Shown: positions 23,462-30,772 of the stretch, one piece after another | Numbering within the stretch: position 1 is the first letter of the stretch | Layout: every line of letters starts with the position of its first letter | Position numbers and translations under genes: made by a program | The notes under the pieces: model-generated | What the model saw: only the letters and a program-made list of their open reading frames with translations | Databases searched by the model: none | What the model was told of the DNA's origin: nothing | Source of the DNA: SIG603 sp964370115 | GTDB taxonomy: Bacteria; Bacillota; Clostridia; Oscillospirales; Acutalibacteraceae | Direction of reading: 5' to 3' | DNA: 30,772 nt | Assembly: GCA_964370115.1 (NCBI GenBank) | Contig: CAYJIA010000027.1 | Location: 1 to 30,772 of the forward strand

Positions 23462-24394
23462 ATGGACATTTTTTTAACCGTTTTGGGACAAGTTGGCATA
23501 ATGATGATAATGATGGCAGTAGGTTGGCTGCTCTTTAAGAAAAGAGTTTTGACCGATGTAGGTGCCTCGGAGATGACAAAAGTTCTTGTAAATATTGTCA
23601 CACCTTGCCTTATCATCTCATCTTTTGCAACGGTTGACTCGGGTGATATCTCTGTTTACAATGTAGTTTTGTCTATAGTCTTGGCACTAGCTTCTATCTT
23701 AATCGGAATAATTGTGAGCAAATTTTTGTTTAAAAAGCAAGACGAAGGACGAAAAAACGTACTGCGATTTGGCGTGGCTTTTAGCAACTCAGGCTTTATG
23801 GGTATGCCACTGGTCGAAAGCATTTTAGGTGCACAAGGCCTTATTTACGCCTCGTTTTTTATAGTTGTATTTAATATTATCTGTTGGACCTATGGTTATA
23901 GCATGATGGGCGGCAAGGGTAAAATAAGAATTCGCACTCTGCTTTTTAACCCAGGAGTCATCGGCACTATTTTTGGTCTTCCCATTTACATATTCGGCTT
24001 AGATTTGCCAAACCTAGTTTTATCACCTATAAGCAGTTTCGGCGCACTTAACACGCCTCTTGCAATGATTATCGCAGGTGCCTGTATAGCAAAACTAAAT
24101 CTCAACGATTTTATCGAGGATTTGCAGGTTTACAAAATGGCGTTTTTCAAGCTTTTGGCAGTTCCTCTTATTGTTTTAGGCCTTGTGTTTTTGATAAACC
24201 CAGAGGACACTTTGTTTGTAAGCATAGTAATACAAAGCTGTACACCGACAGCAACGGCGACTGTACTTCTTGCCATGCTGTTTAATAAAGACTCTAGGCT
24301 CGCCTCAAAGGCAGTTGCGATATCCACGCTGATATCAATAGTAACAATTCCGTTTGTGATTACCTTTGCCCAAATATTGGCAAAAATTAATTAG
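23462..24394 (+). CDS. AEC-family permease, copy 2
   Basis: Paralogue of the preceding gene with exactly the same length (310 aa); the first 50 residues match at about 37 positions. The same signature segments are kept: NSGFMGMPLVESILG, FNPGVIGTIFGLPIYIFG, NTPLAMIIAGA and QSCTPTATATVLL. The change from HCTPPATS to SCTPTATA near the end may reflect a different substrate. It lies 31 bp after copy 1 with its own GAGG site and no visible promoter, and is followed by a hairpin terminator. Confidence 0.92.
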   Translation: MDIFLTVLGQVGIMMIMMAVGWLLFKKRVLTDVGASEMTKVLVNIVTPCLIISSFATVDSGDISVYNVVLSIVLALASILIGIIVSKFLFKKQDEGRKNVLRFGVAFSNSGFMGMPLVESILGAQGLIYASFFIVVFNIICWTYGYSMMGGKGKIRIRTLLFNPGVIGTIFGLPIYIFGLDLPNLVLSPISSFGALNTPLAMIIAGACIAKLNLNDFIEDLQVYKMAFFKLLAVPLIVLGLVFLINPEDTLFVSIVIQSCTPTATATVLLAMLFNKDSRLASKAVAISTLISIVTIPFVITFAQILAKIN

Positions 24395-24422
24395 TGACTA
24401 AACTTAATACAATTGCATAAAA

Positions 24423-24458
24423 TATAAAAGCAACCTTAAATATTAGGTTGCTTTTATA
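24423..24458. terminator. Hairpin terminator after AEC permeases
   Basis: A perfect 14-bp stem (24423-24436 with 24445-24458, core AAAAGCAACCT/AGGTTGCTTTT) with an 8-base loop lies 28 bases after the permease stop. A/T-rich arms allow termination in either direction. Confidence 0.8.
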
Positions 24459-24477
24459 TAGATGGGCGAGCCCAAAG

Positions 24478-24535
24478 AACACAGATGTCCTGTATGGTGA
24501 CCGATTTTTTCGGTAAGGTACAGGACATCTGTGTT
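24478..24535 (+). terminator. Long 17-bp stem with inner hairpin, terminator-like
   Basis: AACACAGATGTCCTGTA (24478-24494) pairs perfectly with 24519-24535. The 24-base loop holds an inner 5-bp hairpin ACCGA/TCGGT (24500-24504 with 24510-24514). The right arm runs into TTATTTAT. It lies between convergent genes and is much longer than a typical terminator stem. Confidence 0.7.
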
Positions 24536-24552
24536 TTATTTATAGATACTTT

Positions 24553-27500
24553 TTATGCAAAAATCCAGTCGGGTAATAGCTCTAAAACATTTGCGTAGTC
24601 AAGGTTTGTCGGTGCTCCTGAAATTACAGGGAAGAACACCAAGAACATAACAAAAGTAAAAACGCAAAAGCCTATTGCAACTATTTTTGACATATCAACT
24701 TTTACCGCTCCAAGGGCAAGAGTTTTTTTGTTTTGAAGCGTGCTAAAGAAGTATATTATTGCCGTCACTATAAATGGCACTGCGGTAAAATAGTGATATA
24801 TAAATGTTTCTCTTGGAATTAAGACCCAAGGCAAATACACAGAGGCAAAGCCTATTAAGATAAAGTTTAGTGCTAAGTTTTTTGTCTTTATAACTTTCAC
24901 CACTGCAAAAACAAGGGCTGCAAATCCACCCCACCAGACGACTGGATTTCCGAGCGCCGATATTGTCGACACCATACCGCTTCCTTGATGGTTGTGAGTT
25001 ATGTAATACCAAATGTTTTGCACAACAAGTGGCCATTCGTAGTAAGGCGATGCAAACGGGTGCTCTGACACAAGCCCTGAATGATAGTTAAACATATGAG
25101 TCTGCGCCCTTAAAAATGCACCTATCATGTCGCTTTGATTATGTGGCAGAAGCATTATCGGCATAAAACTTACAAAATAAATACCAAAAGGAATTACAAC
25201 AAACAGGCCTATACACCAAAGGCAGATATCTATGCACTTCATTTTATATTTCTTGAATGTATCTTTGTCCTTATATATTTTATGCCCTGTCACGATAAGT
25301 TTCATAAAGAACATCACGGCAAGTCCAACCGCCGCATAGGCGCAGGTCCATTTTGAGGCTATTCCAAGACCCATGAATACTCCGCTGAGTAAAAGAGGCA
25401 GTATCAGTGATTTTATAGAGGAATTTATTATATCCTTTTGACAAAATACTATCATTGCCGCATACATAAGTAGCATGAAAAACACAGAATAGGTGTCGAT
25501 TGTTGCTATCCTTGTCTGTGTGAAATGCATGAAGTCAAAGGCAAAAATAAATATGCCTGCACCGCATAATACACGGCTGTTAAAAAATCTTCTTAATATG
25601 AAGTATAAAACAGGCAACATTAACACGCCAAAAAGAGCTCCTGCAAATCGCCAGCCAAATGGGTTCATTCCAAAAATGTTTATGAAAAATGCTATTATCA
25701 GTTTGCCAAGCGGTGGGTGGGTGTTTTCGTATGGCGTTATTTCTAAAATATGCTCATATGCTGTTCTCGCATGATAAATCTCGTCAAAGTAGGTCGAGTT
25801 TTCGTAGCCAGAGTACACGGGCACGCTGTCTTGCTCGTCTATTAGGCTTTCACCACTTCCCGAGACTAAACTTACAGGCATTACGGCATTGGTCGTTTGG
25901 TTTACCACTGCTATCTCGTTTAAGACTGATACATCGTCTTGTGCCACTATTTTTATGTATTTAGGCGAGTTTTGAATATCTATACTCTGCCACTGATAGA
26001 CATACGAAAAACTGTCTTCTGCAAGGTTTTTGTACTCGCTCCAGTTAACATTGTCGTCTGATACGTAAATCGAGAAATTCGAACCGACAAGACTACTGCT
26101 GTTTTCGCCCTTTGCAATGCCTATTATATAGTTTATATGGGTAAATTCGCCATTTGTTTCTATAACGACCTCCTCACCCACAGTCGGGTTCCAAGAGGTG
26201 TTTGCGGTTTTGTTGTCTCCTAAATTCCAAAATGCAAAAATACCGTAGAATACGCAAATAGCACCTACCACCCAAATATCTTTTAGGGACAAGGCTTTTC
26301 TGCCTTTTAAATTCGTGTCTATTCTCTTCATTTTTTCTGATTTTCCCTTTACGTTTTTTGCAAAAGTTTTGCCCTTTGGCAGTTTCATATAAAGATAAAA
26401 CAAATACATCATATATCCATACGCGATAGTAAAAACAAATGATGTTAAAAGTATATACCAAGAGTCTCCAGGCGGAAAATATCCTGGTGTTATCATTACA
26501 AAGTAGACATTTACGCAGTGAACTACAGTGAATACCGAAAAACAGTACATAAAACGTCTGTCCTTTGTCAACGCGTACACCAATACTAAAAACAACAAGG
26601 TCGGCATAAAATACCTTTCGTGCATTTTTATTGAGAACATATACATGGTAGCGGTTATTATTGCACAGGCTCCGTAAATTCTCACGCTGTTTTTACACTT
26701 TTTCATAAAAATCCCGACCAAGGCGAGCACCAAAACAGGTACTGACCAGTTTAAAAGTGACACTAAAATTTCGCTGTTAGGCAAAGGCGACCAGTTAAGA
26801 CCTAAAAGCGCCCAGAAATTATATGCGTTAACGCTGTAATACGGATACGACGCCAAAGTTGAGCTATATTTTTCAATTAGCCAAAAATAATTAAAATTGT
26901 TGATAAACGGAGTGGAAAGTAGTATAATACTTCCAAGACAGGATAATAAACCTATTGCAAGACCTTTAAACGCACGCTTGTACACGGTGTAGAAAAGGAA
27001 AATCGGAGCAAACATGAGCATTTGTGGTTTACAAAGACTGCATATTCCATACACTATACCTGCAACCAAGTAATTATTTTTTTGTAGAAAAATTATAGAA
27101 ACTAGGGCAAGCATGGTACAAAAAGAGTCCACCTGTCCCCATACCGCAGAATTTAAAATTATCGCTGGACAAAACAAGTACGATGCACTACAAAATAGCG
27201 AAAAACTCTCTCCTTGCTTTTTGTTTGCGATTTTATATACTATAAACGCCGTCACCAAATCTGCGATTATGGACGGTATTCTTAGCATCATGGTGTAAAA
27301 TGCGCTCATGATGTCAATTTTGAAAAATTCTCTTACTGCATCTAAGAAAGAGAGCACATATAGATATCCGGGTGGATAGTCAAGAAAGGCTGACGCCTCG
27401 TAAACACCACTGTATCCAGCAGTGTTTGTGGTGTATCCCCAGGATTTAAAAGTGCCTATATCAAGCGCATAACCCTCTGTGGTAAAGGCAAGATACATCC

Positions 27501-27663
27501 TAAGTAAAAACGCTACAGAAAATGTAACCGCCAAAATGATTTTGATATTATCGCTTTTAACAAGGCTTAGTCCGCTTGACTGTCTACGCCTTGCAATATT
27601 TATCGAAATGAGTGTTACCGGTACACAAAAAAGCAGGCTAATCGCCAAAACTACAGCAACCAT
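24553..27663 (-). CDS. Giant membrane glycosyltransferase: GT-C mannosyltransferase-like plus PMT/GT39-like halves
   Basis: A 1036-aa polytopic protein. The N-terminal half (about 1-430) is a GT-C fold like DUF2029/PIG-M-type enzymes, with an acidic first loop (EGYALDIGTF, D68), DYPPGYLY (95-102), WGQVDS (175-180) and KMHERYFMP (346-354). After a basic cytoplasmic loop (about 428-460) and one helix, residues about 485-600 look like an extracytoplasmic discoidin-type beta-sandwich. The C-terminal half is PMT/GT39-like: FDEIYHARTAYEHI with D627-E628, HPPLGK (649-654), and many helices. Such enzymes use polyprenyl-phosphate sugars as donors at the outer membrane face; acceptor and sugar are unknown. 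AGGAGG lies four bases before the ATG. It is transcribed alone from its own promoter, divergent from lacZ. Confidence 0.88.
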   Translation of the reverse strand: MVAVVLAISLLFCVPVTLISINIARRRQSSGLSLVKSDNIKIILAVTFSVAFLLRMYLAFTTEGYALDIGTFKSWGYTTNTAGYSGVYEASAFLDYPPGYLYVLSFLDAVREFFKIDIMSAFYTMMLRIPSIIADLVTAFIVYKIANKKQGESFSLFCSASYLFCPAIILNSAVWGQVDSFCTMLALVSIIFLQKNNYLVAGIVYGICSLCKPQMLMFAPIFLFYTVYKRAFKGLAIGLLSCLGSIILLSTPFINNFNYFWLIEKYSSTLASYPYYSVNAYNFWALLGLNWSPLPNSEILVSLLNWSVPVLVLALVGIFMKKCKNSVRIYGACAIITATMYMFSIKMHERYFMPTLLFLVLVYALTKDRRFMYCFSVFTVVHCVNVYFVMITPGYFPPGDSWYILLTSFVFTIAYGYMMYLFYLYMKLPKGKTFAKNVKGKSEKMKRIDTNLKGRKALSLKDIWVVGAICVFYGIFAFWNLGDNKTANTSWNPTVGEEVVIETNGEFTHINYIIGIAKGENSSSLVGSNFSIYVSDDNVNWSEYKNLAEDSFSYVYQWQSIDIQNSPKYIKIVAQDDVSVLNEIAVVNQTTNAVMPVSLVSGSGESLIDEQDSVPVYSGYENSTYFDEIYHARTAYEHILEITPYENTHPPLGKLIIAFFINIFGMNPFGWRFAGALFGVLMLPVLYFILRRFFNSRVLCGAGIFIFAFDFMHFTQTRIATIDTYSVFFMLLMYAAMIVFCQKDIINSSIKSLILPLLLSGVFMGLGIASKWTCAYAAVGLAVMFFMKLIVTGHKIYKDKDTFKKYKMKCIDICLWCIGLFVVIPFGIYFVSFMPIMLLPHNQSDMIGAFLRAQTHMFNYHSGLVSEHPFASPYYEWPLVVQNIWYYITHNHQGSGMVSTISALGNPVVWWGGFAALVFAVVKVIKTKNLALNFILIGFASVYLPWVLIPRETFIYHYFTAVPFIVTAIIYFFSTLQNKKTLALGAVKVDMSKIVAIGFCVFTFVMFLVFFPVISGAPTNLDYANVLELLPDWIFA

Positions 27664-27695
27664 ATATCCTCCTAAAAAATTAAAGTAGATATATC

Positions 27696-27724
27696 ATTTT
27701 ACTTTATTTTTATATTTTTTTCAA
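27696..27724 (-). promoter_or_regulatory. Sigma-A promoter of the glycosyltransferase gene
   Basis: On the minus strand, TTGAAA (27724-27719), 17-base spacer, TAAAAT (27701-27696), giving a leader of about 25-30 bases. No convincing promoter for the divergent lacZ was found in the remaining 40-70 bases. Confidence 0.7.
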
Positions 27725-27753
27725 GTCGAAATCGAAATATATGCAAAACTCAG

Positions 27754-27760
27754 AAAGGGG
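27754..27760 (+). promoter_or_regulatory. lacZ ribosome binding site
   Basis: AAAGGGG seven bases before ATG 27768. It lies downstream of an in-frame ATG at 27741, which has no ribosome binding site and is therefore not used as the start. Confidence 0.8.
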
Positions 27761-27767
27761 AAAAATC

Positions 27768-30761
27768 ATGCAATTTAAAAAAATACACGAAAATCCAAAC
27801 TTGCTTCACCTTGGCACTTGCCCTGATAGAAGCTATTTTATCCCATTTAAAAACGAAAAAGAGGTGCTAAAGGGACAATCCTCTAAAGTGACACTTCTAA
27901 ACGGTGTATGGAGTTTCAAGTACTATGACTCATACGACAAGGCTCTGCCTACGGGTTCTCATTCTGATGAAATTTTACTAGACGAGAGCGAAATGGACGA
28001 GATAGTAGTGCCGTCTTGTTGGCAAAACTACGGCTATGATAAGCATATGTACACAAATATCCACTACCCAATACCTTACGATCCACCATATGTGCCAGAC
28101 GACAATCCTTGTGGACTTTATGTAAGAAATTTCAATGTGAGCGAAAAAGACTTGAAGTCTAAAAACTATATTAATTTTGAGGGCGTCGACTCTTGCTTTT
28201 ATCTTTGGATAAACGGCGAGTTTGCAGGTTTTAGCCAAGTTTCACACAGCACAAGCGAATTTGACATTACAGATTTACTCGTAAAAGGCGAAAACAGCAT
28301 AGCCGTATTAGTGTTAAAGTGGTGTGTCGGCACTTATCTTGAAGACCAAGACAAGCTTCGCATGAGCGGTATTTTTAGAGATGTCTACATATTAAGGCGT
28401 CCTAAGGAGCATATCCGTGACTTCTTTGTAAAAAAAGAGCTTAATAAAAACTACACAAAGGCAACTGTTACAATTGAGCTTGAAAAACCAAAGGACTTAA
28501 AAGTAACAGCAAAACTATTTGACAGCGAAGGCGAGCTTTTAGACGAGCAAGCAGATAAAAAAGGCAAGATAAAATTCACGATTGACAATCCACTTTTATG
28601 GAGTGCCGAAGACCCTTACCTTTACAACATTTTAATCAGTAGTGAAGACGAGGTTATATCTCAACAGCTAGGAATTTGGGAAATTAAGGTAGAAGACGGC
28701 GTAATTTACTTTAACAATCAAAACATTAAAATAAAGGGTGTCAATCGCCACGACAGCGACCCTGTGACTGGTTATACTATAAGCTACGAGCAAGCACTCG
28801 AAGACCTTATGCTTATGAAGCAACACAACATAAACGCTATTCGCACAAGTCACTATCCAAACGCACCATGGTTTTTACAACTTTGTAGCGAAATGGGATT
28901 TTACGTGATGGGTGAAGCCGACCTGGAGTCACACGGCGCAAACTCGACTTATGGAGATGTAAGTTGGGACAGATATTCTGATTTAGCCATAGACCCAATG
29001 TTTAAAAAGGCTATACTAGATAGGAATGTAAAAAATGTTATGAGGGATAAAAATAACCCTTGTGTTGTCATGTGGTCTCTTGGCAACGAGTCTGGATTTG
29101 GCGTAAATGTCGAGGAAGCTGGACGCTGGGTAAAGGCATATGATCCGTCAAGACTTTTGCACTATGAAAACTGCAACTTTGATGCCTATGGCAGAAAAAA
29201 TGATAAATCTATGCTAGACATGGTAAGTCAAATGTACTACCCAACAGAAAAAGTTGACGAGTATTTTGCCGACAAAAGCAACACTCTTCCTTTTATTCAG
29301 TGCGAGTATGTCCACGCCATGGGCAACGGCCCTGGTGATATAGAAGATTATCAAAAACAAATTTACAAATATGATGGATTTGTCGGTGGCTTTGTTTGGG
29401 AATGGTGTGACCATGCCGTTTACGGTGGAACTACACCAGACAATAAGCCTATTTATCGCTATGGCGGCGATTTTGGCGAGTTCCCACACGACGGAAACTT
29501 CTGTATGGACGGTCTTGTATATCCCGACAGAACACCGCACACAGGGCTTATAGAGTTTAAAAACGGCATAAGACCTATTAGAGCTAGCTTAAAAAACAAA
29601 GAAAAGGGTAAAATCTCTTTGTTTAACACAATGGACTTTACCGATGTAATAGACTTTGCTACTATCTCATATGAAATTCAAGAAGACGGCGAGACTGTTT
29701 ATGGCGGAATTTTAGACGATATCAGCATAGCGCCACACAAGACAGAAACAGTGAAAATTCCGTTTGACTTTGATACAAACAAAACCGTAACACTCATTTT
29801 GTATTACACCTCAAAATATGACACCAACTTTTATGATGCTGGTTTCCCTCTTGGCTTTGACCAGCTTATGATATCCGAAGGTGTGTACCAAAGACCAGAG
29901 CATGTTAAAGGTGATATGTATGTAGAAGAAGACAACGAAAAAATTTACATCTCTTCACCTATGTTTAAACACAGTTTTAATAAAAAGCTAGGTATGTTTG
30001 ATGCCATAGTAAAAAATAACACATGCTTTATCACAAAGCCTATGGAGTATAACATTTATAGGGCTCCTACGGACAACGATATGTATATTGACCCAGTTTG
30101 GAAACAATATGGTTACGATAGGGCAAAGGTAAAAGTTTACGACACAAATTGGGAGATAAACGACGGCGTTGCGACTATCACTTGCTCTCTATCACTTGTT
30201 CCAATTTATATTCAAAAAATTATTCAAATTGAAGCAGTGTTTGAGATAGACTCAAACGGCGATATGCGTATGGCTTTAAACTGTGCTAAAAAGGCAGACT
30301 TCCCATATCTTCCACGATTTGGTATTCGTATGTTTATGCCAAAAACTTTTGACAGTGTAGAATACTTGGGTTATGGCCCATATGAAAGCTATGAAGATAA
30401 GCATATTTCATCGTACTTTGGACTTTTTGCCGACAAAGTCGAAAATTTACACGAAGACTATATTAAACCGCAAGAAAACGGAAGCCATTATGGTTGTAAA
30501 CAGTTTAATATAAGCGATGGCGGAAGCGTTATGTATGTTTGTAGTGAAAAAGCATTTAGCTTTAACGCCTCTGAGTATACACAAGAGGAGCTTGCAAGTA
30601 AAATGCACAACTACGAGCTTGTAAAATCAGACGACACCGTGCTTTGCCTAGACTATAAACACAGCGGAGTTGGCTCCGGAGCCTGTGGCCCAGAGCTTTT
30701 AGAGCAGTATAGAATGAACGATGAAAACTTTATGTATGAGTTATTTATTAAGTTTGAATAA
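27768..30761 (+). CDS. lacZ: Beta-galactosidase, GH2 family (LacZ type)
   Basis: Cytoplasmic hydrolase of terminal beta-galactosides such as lactose; no signal peptide is seen. 997 aa, close to E. coli LacZ (1024). Order of domains: N-terminal jelly-roll sugar-binding domain (about 20-210), Ig-like domain (about 215-305), TIM barrel (about 310-600), a second Ig-like domain, and the C-terminal Bgal_small_N beta domain (about 720-990; RAPTDND, GYGPYESYEDK, PQENGSHYGCK). Acid/base E441 lies in SLGNESGFG and nucleophile E513 in IQCEYVHAMGN; NRHDSDP and GEADLESHG are also conserved. No transporter or regulator for lactose is beside it; the downstream side is cut by the window end. Confidence 0.96.
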   Translation: MQFKKIHENPNLLHLGTCPDRSYFIPFKNEKEVLKGQSSKVTLLNGVWSFKYYDSYDKALPTGSHSDEILLDESEMDEIVVPSCWQNYGYDKHMYTNIHYPIPYDPPYVPDDNPCGLYVRNFNVSEKDLKSKNYINFEGVDSCFYLWINGEFAGFSQVSHSTSEFDITDLLVKGENSIAVLVLKWCVGTYLEDQDKLRMSGIFRDVYILRRPKEHIRDFFVKKELNKNYTKATVTIELEKPKDLKVTAKLFDSEGELLDEQADKKGKIKFTIDNPLLWSAEDPYLYNILISSEDEVISQQLGIWEIKVEDGVIYFNNQNIKIKGVNRHDSDPVTGYTISYEQALEDLMLMKQHNINAIRTSHYPNAPWFLQLCSEMGFYVMGEADLESHGANSTYGDVSWDRYSDLAIDPMFKKAILDRNVKNVMRDKNNPCVVMWSLGNESGFGVNVEEAGRWVKAYDPSRLLHYENCNFDAYGRKNDKSMLDMVSQMYYPTEKVDEYFADKSNTLPFIQCEYVHAMGNGPGDIEDYQKQIYKYDGFVGGFVWEWCDHAVYGGTTPDNKPIYRYGGDFGEFPHDGNFCMDGLVYPDRTPHTGLIEFKNGIRPIRASLKNKEKGKISLFNTMDFTDVIDFATISYEIQEDGETVYGGILDDISIAPHKTETVKIPFDFDTNKTVTLILYYTSKYDTNFYDAGFPLGFDQLMISEGVYQRPEHVKGDMYVEEDNEKIYISSPMFKHSFNKKLGMFDAIVKNNTCFITKPMEYNIYRAPTDNDMYIDPVWKQYGYDRAKVKVYDTNWEINDGVATITCSLSLVPIYIQKIIQIEAVFEIDSNGDMRMALNCAKKADFPYLPRFGIRMFMPKTFDSVEYLGYGPYESYEDKHISSYFGLFADKVENLHEDYIKPQENGSHYGCKQFNISDGGSVMYVCSEKAFSFNASEYTQEELASKMHNYELVKSDDTVLCLDYKHSGVGSGACGPELLEQYRMNDENFMYELFIKFE

Positions 30762-30772
30762 TACTATTAATT

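Noticed and set aside
27664..27767. Lactose-responsive operator or cre site ahead of lacZ
   Set aside because: No convincing palindrome or cre-like sequence was found; only the glycosyltransferase promoter on the opposite strand is clear.

Overview
The window looks like a chromosomal segment from a low-GC, endospore-forming member of the Clostridia. The basis is the AT-rich intergenic DNA, strong AGGAGG-type ribosome binding sites, frequent GTG/TTG starts, a spoIIP gene, an ECF transporter module linked to truA, a ClpE-type unfoldase with an N-terminal zinc finger, and a Firmicutes TnpV-type protein. Nothing allows a call at genus level. No rRNA, tRNA, CRISPR array or prophage was seen.

Layout. 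(1) 1-1968, minus strand: a tnpV-type transposon gene at the edge, directly downstream of an rlmD-like 23S rRNA uracil methyltransferase that lacks a TRAM domain and has a C-terminal extension. (2) 1992-5013, minus strand: two paralogous secreted M23 peptidoglycan hydrolases (PcsB/CwlO-like coiled coil plus LytM domain). Each has near-identical promoter and terminator sequences, so the whole cassette appears duplicated. (3) 5094-6553, plus strand: glyS with its own promoter. (4) 6554-7086: a gene-free stretch with two tandem 225-bp copies of a hairpin-rich repeat, bracketed by two identical 28-bp palindromes. (5) 7087-20163, minus strand: a long co-directional housekeeping block, in transcription order ruvC-ruvA-ruvB, glmM, an RlmI-type methyltransferase, ecfA1-ecfA2-ecfT-truA, a DUF5711-like membrane protein, cvpA-like, pgsA, clpE. 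(6) 20318-24394, plus strand: spoIIP behind a sigma-E-like promoter, three small membrane proteins of unknown function, and two tandem AEC-family permeases. (7) 24423-24535: two strong hairpins between convergent genes. (8) 24553-27663, minus strand: a very large double GT-C glycosyltransferase (GT39/PMT-like C-terminal half). (9) 27768-30761, plus strand: a complete GH2 beta-galactosidase, transcribed divergently from the glycosyltransferase.

How the genes relate. Cell-envelope themes recur: two M23 hydrolases, GlmM (UDP-GlcNAc precursor), PgsA (phosphatidylglycerol), SpoIIP (engulfment hydrolase) and the membrane glycosyltransferase. DNA repair (RuvABC), RNA modification (RlmD, RlmI-like, TruA), translation (GlyS), protein quality control (ClpE) and vitamin uptake (ECF core; no S component is in the window) fill most of the rest. 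The region is mostly ordinary core genome. The least explained parts are the tandem repeat at 6596-7045, the IR-bounded intergenic elements that supply stop codons to ruvB and spoIIP, the small membrane proteins, and the glycosyltransferase fusion.
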